Of a DNA stretch of 15,248 nucleotides, positions 1 through 6,415 are shown in pieces; position 1 is the first letter of the stretch; the number at the start of each line of letters is the position of its first letter. Source of the stretch: JBBDYD01 sp040901865 (GTDB taxonomy: Bacteria > Bacteroidota > Ignavibacteria > UBA10030). The DNA lies in NCBI GenBank assembly GCA_040901865.1, contig JBBDYD010000163.1:1-15248 (forward strand). Reading direction: 5' to 3'. Below the pieces are notes generated by a model. It was not told the origin of the DNA, searched no databases, and saw only the letters and a list, made by a program, of their open reading frames with translations. A program made the position numbers and the translations under genes.

Positions 1-412
1 ATATCTCGTAATCACGCTTCTTGAAGTGCTCGAATGCCTTTTTCCCGACCGGAATAAGTCTTACCCCGCGGTCCTTCGCCATCAAATCCGCATACGTCGT
101 ACGCATTTCCTGTTCGGCGGCCTTGATGATGTTGGAGTTGAACGCGCCGCACAATCCGCGATCGGCTGTGACGATAACGAACGCCACATGTTGAACATCG
201 CGGGTAGCGAACAGGGGGTTGAGAGAGGGATCGACTTGAGTTACAAGGTGGCGAAGAAGCTCGTTGATCTTTTTCGCATACGGGCGCGCAGCCAGGATAC
301 CTTCTTGAGCACGGCGGAGTTTGGCTGCCGCTACCATTTTCATGGCTTTCGTAATTTTTTGGGTGTTCTTCACACCGGTGATGCGTGCCCGTATTTCTCT
401 CAGAGTAGCCAT
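1..412 (-). CDS. atpG: F1Fo ATP synthase gamma subunit, N-terminal part (partial)
   Basis: The gamma subunit is the central rotor shaft of F1. It couples c-ring rotation to catalysis in the alpha3beta3 head at the inner face of the cytoplasmic membrane. The first 137 codons are visible and the rest lies beyond the left window edge; the family is usually about 290 residues. The N-terminus MATLREIRARITGVKNTQKI, followed by TKAMKMVAAAKLRRAQ, is the classic gamma N-terminal helix. VTADRGLCGAFNSNI further in is the second hallmark. The ATG at 412-410 follows the atpA stop by only 3 nt and has no clear Shine-Dalgarno, so translation is probably coupled to atpA. Last gene visible of the atp cluster; whether atpD follows cannot be seen. 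Confidence 0.96.
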   Translation of the reverse strand, partial: MATLREIRARITGVKNTQKITKAMKMVAAAKLRRAQEGILAARPYAKKINELLRHLVTQVDPSLNPLFATRDVQHVAFVIVTADRGLCGAFNSNIIKAAEQEMRTTYADLMAKDRGVRLIPVGKKAFEHFKKRDYEI

Positions 413-415
413 ACG

Positions 416-1975
416 TTATGCGGGAGCGACCACCACTTTGAACTTTGCGAAGAATTCCTTTGCGATTGCCTCGAGCTTGCTTTGAAGCTCTTTCGTCAGG
501 TCTTTTTGTTCGGCGATTGCCGCCAGGAGGTCGGCGTGCTTCATGTCCAGCAGATCGTGGAATTCCTTTTCACAGCGCCCAACATCTTCGAGAGGAATTT
601 CGTCGAAGTACCCGTTGGTGCCCAAGAAAACGGTAACGACCTGTTTCTCCACGGGCATGGGAGCGTACTGATTTTGCTTTAGGAGCTCTACAAGGCGGGA
701 ACCTCGCCGCAGCTGCTGCTGGGTTGACTTGTCAAGGTCGGATCCGAACTTTGCAAACGCTTCAAGTTCGCGGTACTGGGCGAGCTCGATCCGAAGGCGT
801 CCGGCCACTTTCTTCATCGCTTTAATCTGCGCGTTGCCGCCCACGCGGGACACCGAGATGCCGACGTTGATGGCAGGACGGATGCCCGAGTTAAACAAAC
901 TCGATTCCAGATAGATCTGGCCGTCCGTGATCGAAATAACGTTGGTCGGAATGTATGCCGCTACGTCGCCGGCCTGGGTTTCGATGATCGGCAATGCGGT
1001 GAGGCTTCCGCCGCCCAAGTCATCATTCAGCTTCGAGGCACGTTCCAGTAAGCGAGAGTGGAGATAGAACACATCGCCGGGATATGCTTCGCGTCCCGGG
1101 GGACGCCGGAGCAACAGGGACATTTGCCTGTACGCCTGTGCCTGCTTCGTCAAGTCATCATAGATCACCAGGGCATGGCGTCCGGTGTCGCGGAAGGACT
1201 CGCCAAGGGTCGCGCCCGAGTAGGGAGCGATGAATTGGAGCGGTGCAGGATCGCTCGCAGTCGCCGTGATCACGGTCGTGTATTCCATGGCCCCTGCTTC
1301 CTCGAGCCGGTCCACCACCTGAGCCACCGTTGAACCTTTTTGTCCTATTGCCACATATATGCAAAACACCGGCTTGACGCCTTCTTTGCGTGCCTTTTCG
1401 GTGTGCGTGTACTGCTGATTGATAATCGTGTCGATCGCAATTGCAGTCTTGCCCGTCTGCCTATCGCCAATGATCAGTTCGCGTTGACCCCGCCCGATCG
1501 GAGTCATTCCGTCGACCGCTTTGATTCCCGTTTGCAGGGGTTCTTTCACCGGCTGTCGTTGAATGACACCGAGGGCTTTGCGCTCAATGGGGAGCGATTT
1601 GTCGGTTTTGATCGGACCCTTTCCATCCAGCGGTTCACCCAGGGGATTGATGACGCGGCCCAGCATGGCCTCACCGACCTTCATGGACGCCACGCGCCCG
1701 GTCCGCTTCACCGTATCGCCTTCTTTGATATGCGAACCCTCGCCAAAGATAACGCAGCCGACGTTATCTTCTTCCAGGTTCAGCGTCATGCCGAAGATAT
1801 TGCCGGGGAATTCGATCAGTTCGCCGGCCATCACTTTGGACAGGCCGTAGATGCGTGCAATGCCATCGCCGACCTGCAGGACGGTCCCGACATCATACAC
1901 ATCCATTTCCTTCTCAAATCCGGAAAGCTGTTTCCGCAGGACTGCGGATACTTCATCGGGTCTCACTTCTGCCAT
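416..1975 (-). CDS. atpA: F1Fo ATP synthase alpha subunit
   Basis: Non-catalytic nucleotide-binding subunit of the F1 hexamer; 519 residues, full length for the family. Visible landmarks are the Walker A loop GDRQTGKT at residues 170-177, the Walker B strand HALVIYDDLTK at 267-277, and the signature PAINVGISVSRVGG around 367-380. In that signature R377 is the expected arginine finger reaching into the neighbouring beta active site. The N-terminal beta-barrel segment (about 25-95) is intact. The ATG at 1975 has AAAGGA upstream as a ribosome binding site. It is preceded by a 100-nt spacer with heptamer repeats, the longest gap in the operon, and followed 3 nt later by atpG. Nothing looks damaged. 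Confidence 0.98.
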   Translation of the reverse strand: MAEVRPDEVSAVLRKQLSGFEKEMDVYDVGTVLQVGDGIARIYGLSKVMAGELIEFPGNIFGMTLNLEEDNVGCVIFGEGSHIKEGDTVKRTGRVASMKVGEAMLGRVINPLGEPLDGKGPIKTDKSLPIERKALGVIQRQPVKEPLQTGIKAVDGMTPIGRGQRELIIGDRQTGKTAIAIDTIINQQYTHTEKARKEGVKPVFCIYVAIGQKGSTVAQVVDRLEEAGAMEYTTVITATASDPAPLQFIAPYSGATLGESFRDTGRHALVIYDDLTKQAQAYRQMSLLLRRPPGREAYPGDVFYLHSRLLERASKLNDDLGGGSLTALPIIETQAGDVAAYIPTNVISITDGQIYLESSLFNSGIRPAINVGISVSRVGGNAQIKAMKKVAGRLRIELAQYRELEAFAKFGSDLDKSTQQQLRRGSRLVELLKQNQYAPMPVEKQVVTVFLGTNGYFDEIPLEDVGRCEKEFHDLLDMKHADLLAAIAEQKDLTKELQSKLEAIAKEFFAKFKVVVAPA

Positions 1976-2075
1976 ATTTGGTCCTTTGATAAAGCTCTTG
2001 GTTTCAGGTTAAAGGTTCATGGTTCATGGTTTGGTTCACAAATCTTGACAAACCTGGAACCTGAACTCGGAACCG
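1976..2075. repeat. Heptamer repeats with inverted arms between atpH and atpA
   Basis: The only long spacer inside the atp cluster. On the plus strand it has two exact GGTTCAT units (2014-2027) plus degenerate neighbours, and on the other side AACCTGG and AACCTGA (2051-2064), also spaced by seven. TTCAGGTT at 2003-2010 and AACCTGAA at 2058-2065 are inverted copies, so the transcript could form an imperfect hairpin between the atpH stop and the atpA ribosome binding site. There is no T-tract to make it a standard terminator. Function unknown; it could affect the stoichiometry of atpA relative to upstream cistrons. Confidence 0.7.
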
Positions 2076-2627
2076 CTAGTTCGATCCGACACCTTCTGCA
2101 AACCGCTCCCGAAGGAGTTCAAGCTGACGTTTGACACTTCCATCGTATACTGTATCCCCCACCCGGGCGACAAATCCGCCCTTCAGATGTTTATCGAGAC
2201 TGAACGCCAGTCGAACACTCTTGCGGGTCAGACTTTCGAACTTCTTCCGGATACTTTCGTGCTGGTCTTTGGAAAGCTCAGTCGCGGCCTTGATCTCCAC
2301 ATTGACAATCCCGAGACGGTCATCCCTGAGTGCGAAAAATTGTTGGAGCATGTCGGCCAGAACCCCTTCCCGGCCTTTTTCGGTGAGAAGATCCAGAAAA
2401 CTCATCGTGAGCGCATTCAGCTTCTTCGCGAACATTTCGCGCAGGGCCTCCCGCTTCTTGTCCTTTTTGATGACGGGGCTTTTGAGGAACACCTGGAGAT
2501 CGCGGGATTCGCTCAGCAGGCGTTGCAGCATTTCGCAATCACCCGAGACCTTTTCCAGGAGATTCTGCTGCTCCGCCGCCGTGATCAGGGCTTCTGCATA
2601 TCGTCGTGCAACTCGGTACTGGCGCAT
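2076..2627 (-). CDS. atpH: F1Fo ATP synthase delta subunit
   Basis: Delta (OSCP-type) caps the F1 head and ties it to the peripheral b-subunit stalk. The 183 residues match the usual 175-185. The N-terminus VARRYAEALITAAEQQNLLEK is the typical start of the six-helix N-terminal domain. The C-terminal part has KKFESLTRKSVRLAFSLD, followed by GGFVARVGDTVYDGSVKRQL, matching the conserved C-terminal motif GG..i.igd.v.DgSv...L. The start at 2627 has AGGAT a few bases upstream. It lies 16 nt downstream of atpF and 100 nt upstream of atpA. Confidence 0.96.
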   Translation of the reverse strand: MRQYRVARRYAEALITAAEQQNLLEKVSGDCEMLQRLLSESRDLQVFLKSPVIKKDKKREALREMFAKKLNALTMSFLDLLTEKGREGVLADMLQQFFALRDDRLGIVNVEIKAATELSKDQHESIRKKFESLTRKSVRLAFSLDKHLKGGFVARVGDTVYDGSVKRQLELLRERFAEGVGSN

Positions 2628-2643
2628 GGGATCCTGACCGGCC

Positions 2644-3126
2644 TCAGTTCTTCAATTGGTTCAATGCGTTGTCCACAATTTTCTTGTGTTTCGCGGCGTC
2701 CAGGGTTTCATCCAGAATTTTTTCCGCGGCCTTGATGGCGAGATCCGCCACCTCTCCCCTCAGCTGCTGTTTCGCCGCCTCGATATCCCTCTGAATTTCC
2801 TCTTTGGCAGCCTGCAGTTCATGCTGGGCGTGTTGATGGGCCTTGCCCACAATGTCCTCCTTCACCTTCTCACCCAACGCCTTCGCCTCGCGAATGATTT
2901 TCCGGTATTCCTCTTCCGCTCTGGCGATGTTGCGTTCGTTTTGCTTCAGCAGTTCCGCCGCCTCGGCCCGCGCCCGCTCGGCCTGCTCCAGGGAATCGCG
3001 GATTTTTTCTTCGCGATCCTGCAGGGTTTTGATCAGTGGTTTCCACGCGAATTTGCCGAGGACAAGGACGAGAAGCACAAACACCACCGTCGTCCAGATG
3101 CTCAATCCGGGGTTAATGTCAAACAT
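2644..3126 (-). CDS. atpF: F1Fo ATP synthase b subunit
   Basis: Peripheral stalk (stator) subunit that anchors F1 to subunit a in the membrane. The 160 residues comprise one N-terminal membrane helix (about 9-28, WTTVVFVLLVLVLGKFAWKP) and then a long charged helix rich in Glu, Lys, Ala and Gln (about 35-155) expected to form the right-handed coiled coil. The WKPLI...R...I...L pattern after the membrane helix is the family hallmark. Only one b gene is present, so a b homodimer is expected rather than a b/b' pair. The start at 3126 is preceded by AAGGTGA; it sits 41 nt after atpE and 16 nt before atpH. Confidence 0.97.
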   Translation of the reverse strand: MFDINPGLSIWTTVVFVLLVLVLGKFAWKPLIKTLQDREEKIRDSLEQAERARAEAAELLKQNERNIARAEEEYRKIIREAKALGEKVKEDIVGKAHQHAQHELQAAKEEIQRDIEAAKQQLRGEVADLAIKAAEKILDETLDAAKHKKIVDNALNQLKN

Positions 3127-3167
3127 AGTTCACCTTCATTCGTGGCGAAACGATGAGACCGGCAGTC

Positions 3168-3425
3168 TTATGATTTCAGTGCAAGCAGAATGCAGATCGC
3201 GAGCGCGAAGAACGTCGCACCTTCGATGAGGGCGGCCGCGATGATCATTGAAGTCCGCACTGCGCCTGCAACTTCGGGCTGACGACCGCTGGCTTCCATT
3301 GCCGCCGAAGCGAGCTTGCCGATACCGAACGCGGCGCCGAGGACCACGATTCCGGCTCCGATGCCGGCGGCCATGTATCCCCACTGATATGCTGCAAATT
3401 TTGCTACTTCAATTGCCTGCTCCAT
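3168..3425 (-). CDS. atpE: F1Fo ATP synthase c subunit (proton-type)
   Basis: Forms the rotating c-ring. The 85 residues fold as two membrane helices joined by a polar loop with the conserved R48-Q49-P50. The ion-binding carboxylate is E68 in AAALIEGATFFAL. Aligned by the RQP loop to the sodium-binding c subunit of Ilyobacter (ligands Q32, E65, S66 as I recall them), the Gln position is I35 and the Ser position is G69. The sodium ligands are therefore missing and protons are the expected coupling ion. This gene has the strongest Shine-Dalgarno of the cluster (3430-3435), fitting the multi-copy need for c. It lies between atpB (55 nt upstream) and atpF (41 nt downstream). Confidence 0.97.
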   Translation of the reverse strand: MEQAIEVAKFAAYQWGYMAAGIGAGIVVLGAAFGIGKLASAAMEASGRQPEVAGAVRTSMIIAAALIEGATFFALAICILLALKS

Positions 3426-3429
3426 TGTT

Positions 3430-3435
3430 CCTCCT
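3430..3435 (-). promoter_or_regulatory. Perfect Shine-Dalgarno of atpE
   Basis: AGGAGG on the minus strand, 4 nt before the atpE ATG. It is a full consensus site, while atpB, atpI, atpG and the bactofilin gene show little or none. This probably raises translation of c, which is needed in many copies per enzyme. Confidence 0.8.
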
Positions 3436-3480
3436 GGTGGATGGTATTGTTAAATGGTGATTATTCAGGGAATGATTGAC

Positions 3481-4374
3481 TCAATGTCCGTGTTCGCCGT
3501 GCTCTTCCTGGGGAATTCCCAAACCCATGAAAACGGCTGTCAGCATCGCAAAGACGTAGGCCTGGATGAACGCCACGAGAAGCTCCAGCATGTTGATCGC
3601 CACAACGAACAAAACGGGAACCGGGGCGAAATAGATCGATTGCCCGAGAAATACAAATCCCAGCAGGGCCAGGATGACAATATGTCCCCCGCTCATGTTT
3701 GCAAACAAACGCATGCAGAGAGCGAACGCTTTCGTGAAAATGCCCAGGAACTCGATGGGAATCATGATGGGCCACAACCACCAGGCCACACCGCCCGTAA
3801 AGTGCGCCAGGTAATGCGTGAACCCCTGGGCCCGAATGGCGGCAATTTGAATCATCGCGAACGCCACCAGAGCAAGGCCTGCGGTAACGGAGATGTTTCC
3901 CGTTGCCGATGCTCCGAACGGCATCAGCCCGAGCAGGTTCATAATCAATACATAAAGAAAGGTCGTCAGGATGAACGGAACGTAGCGTAATCCGGCATGC
4001 CCCATGGTGGGAAGCACCACTTCGTCTCTCACGAAGACCACAAAAATTTCCACCAGGTTTGCAAACCCAGAGGGGACGACGCTCTTTCGGATTTTCCTTG
4101 AAGCGGAGACTGCGATCAAGGTCAGAAGAACAGCAGCAAGAAGAAGAAAGAACACATGCTTGGTGACCGAAAGATCGATGGTCAGGCCGGCAATCTGGAC
4201 AGGAGGGAACGGCGGAATGTCCCAATGGCCGCCGGGATACTCCAAGGTCCTCGAATCGTACATATGTTCGAGGAGGTCATTGAAATCGAACTTGCTCCCA
4301 TGCCCGGCCACGGCAAGTGTATCGGCAGGAGAGACTGTTAGAACAGAATCCGGGGGAGCAGGCGTTTGAATCAC
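3481..4374 (-). CDS. atpB: F1Fo ATP synthase a subunit
   Basis: Stator membrane subunit that forms the two proton half-channels beside the c-ring. 297 residues. An N-terminal extension of about 70 residues, rich in acidic and aromatic residues, precedes the first membrane helix (about 72-92). The essential stator arginine is R222 in FALCMRLFANMSGGHI. H231 (9 residues later), E264 and Q271 (FIQAYVF) fall at the E. coli E219, H245 and Q252 positions, giving the H/E arrangement seen in mitochondria and many bacteria rather than the E. coli one. The tail is His- and Glu-rich. The GTG start at 4374 overlaps the atpI stop by 4 nt (GTGA), so translation is likely coupled. Confidence 0.97.
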   Translation of the reverse strand: MIQTPAPPDSVLTVSPADTLAVAGHGSKFDFNDLLEHMYDSRTLEYPGGHWDIPPFPPVQIAGLTIDLSVTKHVFFLLLAAVLLTLIAVSASRKIRKSVVPSGFANLVEIFVVFVRDEVVLPTMGHAGLRYVPFILTTFLYVLIMNLLGLMPFGASATGNISVTAGLALVAFAMIQIAAIRAQGFTHYLAHFTGGVAWWLWPIMIPIEFLGIFTKAFALCMRLFANMSGGHIVILALLGFVFLGQSIYFAPVPVLFVVAINMLELLVAFIQAYVFAMLTAVFMGLGIPQEEHGEHGH

Positions 4375-4769
4375 AATTCCGCTGATTTGTTTTTCAGAGT
4401 GACTTTCTTTTGGAGAAACACAATTTCCAGAGTCAGATTAACCGCATAGAATCCCAGCAGCGTAAACATCAGGGTCAGCGAATCGAACCCGTATCCTTTG
4501 ATAAGCACGAGCACGGCCAGGGCCATCAGGAAAAGTCGGGCAGCCATCCCTCCCAGCACAACTTTCAGAAATACGGTGTGGGATTTGTCGAACGCAAATT
4601 CCACGGACAGAAATCCCAGCAGAAAATTCACTATGCTTATTACCGCTCCGGCCAAAAAACTCCGGTAGTTGTCCCCCCCTCCCGATGAGGAAAGAAGCAT
4701 CAACCCCGCTATTGTCAGCACCGCATACCACACACCCACCCATCGCAGAAACAACCAGTCAATCTTCAC
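4371..4769 (-). CDS. atpI: AtpI-like membrane protein of the ATP synthase operon
   Basis: Small hydrophobic protein of 132 residues with four predicted membrane helices (about 8-27, 36-57, 66-90, 96-119) and a basic C-terminus. Size, topology and position directly before atpB fit the AtpI group. In other bacteria that group is implicated in c-ring assembly and, together with AtpZ, in divalent cation transport. Assignment rests mainly on context, since these proteins are poorly conserved. The GTG start at 4769 lies inside the end of atpZ (11-nt overlap) and the stop overlaps atpB, pointing to tight translational coupling. A run of seven G in the coding strand encodes part of SSSGGGD. Confidence 0.8.
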   Translation of the reverse strand: MKIDWLFLRWVGVWYAVLTIAGLMLLSSSGGGDNYRSFLAGAVISIVNFLLGFLSVEFAFDKSHTVFLKVVLGGMAARLFLMALAVLVLIKGYGFDSLTLMFTLLGFYAVNLTLEIVFLQKKVTLKNKSAEL

Positions 4770-5055
4770 GCGCCCTCACTTCATCTTTCCGCTCCAGTTT
4801 CGAAACGGTTGTAAAGAATTTAATGAAGCCGCCGGTCGTTCCCAGAACCAACCCCGTGAGCATGAGCCAGGGTGATGTATTCCACTGCGCATCGAGCCAC
4901 ACGCCAAGTAACAGGAAGACGACGACAGAAGCAGCGAGCTGGAATCCAAGCGTAAGGTAGGGTGAATATTCCCGCAGCGATCGAAGCCCCATCCGGTCAT
5001 GCCGTCCAGGCTTGTCATTCTTCGGATTCGGCTTTGGGTCTCGGCTTTGGGGCAT
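4759..5055 (-). CDS. atpZ: AtpZ family protein (ATPase_gene1)
   Basis: 98 residues with two membrane helices (about 32-54 and 61-83) and a charged, proline-rich N-terminal tail. The motif GVWLDAQWNTSPWLMLTG, then a glycine-rich GTTGGF in helix 2, is typical of the AtpZ/AtpI family found at the head of F-type ATPase operons. AtpZ with AtpI has been proposed to form a magnesium/calcium channel supporting ATP synthase. The ATG at 5055 lies 15 nt downstream of the bactofilin stop; the gene overlaps atpI by 11 nt. No other good start is seen. Confidence 0.88.
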   Translation of the reverse strand: MPQSRDPKPNPKNDKPGRHDRMGLRSLREYSPYLTLGFQLAASVVVFLLLGVWLDAQWNTSPWLMLTGLVLGTTGGFIKFFTTVSKLERKDEVRARED

Positions 5056-5070
5056 ACATGCTCCCGCTGC

Positions 5071-5433
5071 CTAGTGCCTGGGTTCGTACGAAGAACCTTT
5101 ATCGGCCATGGTCACACGGCCGTCAAACAAACACCCTTCATCGATGACCAGCCGCGTCGCCCGGATATCACCCCGGACACTTGATTTCCCCTCGAACACG
5201 ATTTTCTCCACTGCGTTGATCGAACCTCTGATCTTTCCGCCGACCGTCACATTCTTCGCCGAAACATTTCCTTCAATCTCACCCGCGATACCCACCGCAA
5301 GAGATTCGCTCGCCGCGACTTCTCCGATCACCTTGCCGTCGACACGGACACTCCCCTGACTTCGGATCTTCCCCTCCACAACCGTACCCGGGCCGATGAT
5401 ATTCAGTTCTTTGACAGGATCGTTTTTAGCCAC
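5071..5433 (-). CDS. Bactofilin (polymer-forming cytoskeletal protein)
   Basis: 120 residues, the usual short length for bactofilins (DUF583). The core (about 10-110) shows repeated short beta-strand units with alternating V/I and G, such as GPGTVVEGKIRSQGSVRVDG and KNVTVGGKIRGSINAVEKI, the right-handed beta-helix that self-assembles into filaments without nucleotide. There is no membrane segment. Bactofilins scaffold cell-wall enzymes and set cell shape or curvature in several bacteria, often with an M23 peptidase partner encoded next door, as here. The start is GTG at 5433, only 7 nt after the M23 stop and without a clear Shine-Dalgarno, so coupling is likely. It is followed after 15 nt by atpZ. 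Confidence 0.95.
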   Translation of the reverse strand: MAKNDPVKELNIIGPGTVVEGKIRSQGSVRVDGKVIGEVAASESLAVGIAGEIEGNVSAKNVTVGGKIRGSINAVEKIVFEGKSSVRGDIRATRLVIDEGCLFDGRVTMADKGSSYEPRH

Positions 5434-5440
5434 TGGACAC

Positions 5441-6322
5441 TCACAATGTAATGTTCAACAAGTATGAGGAAGGATCCACCGGTGTACCGTCCTTCCATAT
5501 TTCAAAATGCAGATGCGGACCCGAGCTCATACGGCCCGAATTCCCCAGGAGGGCAATCGGCTCGCCACGCTTGACAAAGAGATTCGCGTCCTTCAACAAT
5601 GATTGATTGTGCTTGTAAAAAGTCAAAAACCCGCCGGTATGAGAGAGGATCAGCACAAAGCCCTCGTCCACCGTCCATCCGGAAAACACCACAAATCCAT
5701 CGGCTGCCGCATTCACCGGTGTTCCGATTTTCCCTGCGATATCGAGTCCGAAATGTCTCTGTTGCACCTCGAACCCGCGTGTAACATAGCCTTCTGTTGG
5801 AAGAATCGCCGGGAAGGAGATTTTTTGGATCGCCTCGTTTGTCGTCTGAACCGGAAGAGGGTATGACGCCGAACGGGCGATAATCCGGTAGGAAGACTCC
5901 GGGCGCCGCTGTTCTGCCGACCTGGAGTTCTCACTTTGACGCCGCGCGTTTCGGGTCACAACGATTCCCGAATCCGTCGCCACAGCCTGCTCGCCGAGCG
6001 CGTTGCGAAGCTTCACATTGTATCCCCGCAGTTCAATCAACTGCTCCATCAAGGAAGCCATCTTCTGATTGAGCGAAACCAGTTCCTGCGTGTAGCGTAT
6101 TTCCAGAGCCGGGTTCGGGATATTGATCCAAGTCCCTAGCGGCGTATAGATCAGTAAGACAAAAACAAGACCCACAATGCTGCCAACAAATCCAAATGCC
6201 AGGACCAAAACCTGCCAGAATGCGAGCCTGAGGTTTCTCGGCTCTGCAACATCGTCGTTCGGAACGAGAAGAAAGGTATATCCTCTCTTCTTTGACCTAT
6301 GGTGTGATGAATCGGCAGGCAT
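5441..6322 (-). CDS. Membrane-anchored M23 family metallopeptidase
   Basis: Predicted zinc endopeptidase of peptidoglycan cross-links, acting in the periplasm. 293 residues: a basic cytoplasmic tail (1-33), one membrane helix (about 34-60), a short coiled coil (about 76-112), a low-complexity polar linker (about 120-150), and an LytM/M23 domain (about 172-290). All expected catalytic positions are present: H190 and D194 in HFGLDIA, H238 in FYKHN, and H270/H272 in GPHLHFE, so an active enzyme is expected rather than a degenerate one. The start at 6322 has GGAAAGG upstream (6327-6333). The pairing with the bactofilin 7 nt downstream resembles the bactofilin/M23 pairs that control cell shape in Helicobacter and others. 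Confidence 0.95.
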   Translation of the reverse strand: MPADSSHHRSKKRGYTFLLVPNDDVAEPRNLRLAFWQVLVLAFGFVGSIVGLVFVLLIYTPLGTWINIPNPALEIRYTQELVSLNQKMASLMEQLIELRGYNVKLRNALGEQAVATDSGIVVTRNARRQSENSRSAEQRRPESSYRIIARSASYPLPVQTTNEAIQKISFPAILPTEGYVTRGFEVQQRHFGLDIAGKIGTPVNAAADGFVVFSGWTVDEGFVLILSHTGGFLTFYKHNQSLLKDANLFVKRGEPIALLGNSGRMSSGPHLHFEIWKDGTPVDPSSYLLNITL

Positions 6323-6326
6323 GTGA

Positions 6327-6333
6327 CCTTTCC
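6327..6333 (-). promoter_or_regulatory. Ribosome binding site of the M23 gene
   Basis: GGAAAGG on the minus strand, 4 nt before the ATG at 6322. It supports that start codon. Confidence 0.6.
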
Positions 6334-6375
6334 ATCAGCCCGTTTTTAGGCGAACTGATTCAAAAATTGCCAAAA

Positions 6376-6404
6376 AATATAGAGAAAAGATGCCCGAAAG
6401 TCAA
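6376..6404 (-). promoter_or_regulatory. Sigma70-type promoter for M23-bactofilin-atp unit
   Basis: On the minus strand, TTGACT (6404-6399) and TATATT (6381-6376) are separated by exactly 17 nt; each hexamer differs from consensus at one position. The site lies in the 93-nt gap between the glycosyltransferase stop and the M23 start. The leader from the expected start point would be about 45 nt. It is the only strong promoter-like pair noticed upstream of the atp genes on this strand. Bacteroidota housekeeping promoters often differ from this consensus, so this is inference from sequence pattern. Confidence 0.6.
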
Positions 6405-6415
6405 AGCAATTTTGC

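Noticed and set aside
1340..2134. Long plus-strand open frame opposite atpA and others such as 26-682, 2131-2735 and 13339-14070
   Set aside because: They mirror well-supported minus-strand genes, have no recognisable domains, and follow from codon bias of the real genes.
4673..4679. Seven-base homopolymer in atpI (and another near 14101 in the DUF5916 gene) as phase-variable tracts or frameshifts
   Set aside because: Frames are intact on both sides, the tracts are short, and they encode ordinary glycine or proline-glycine stretches.
6323..6375. Riboswitch or structured leader before the M23 gene
   Set aside because: The leader is about 50 nt, AT-rich, with only a weak partial inverted pair; too short for any known riboswitch class.
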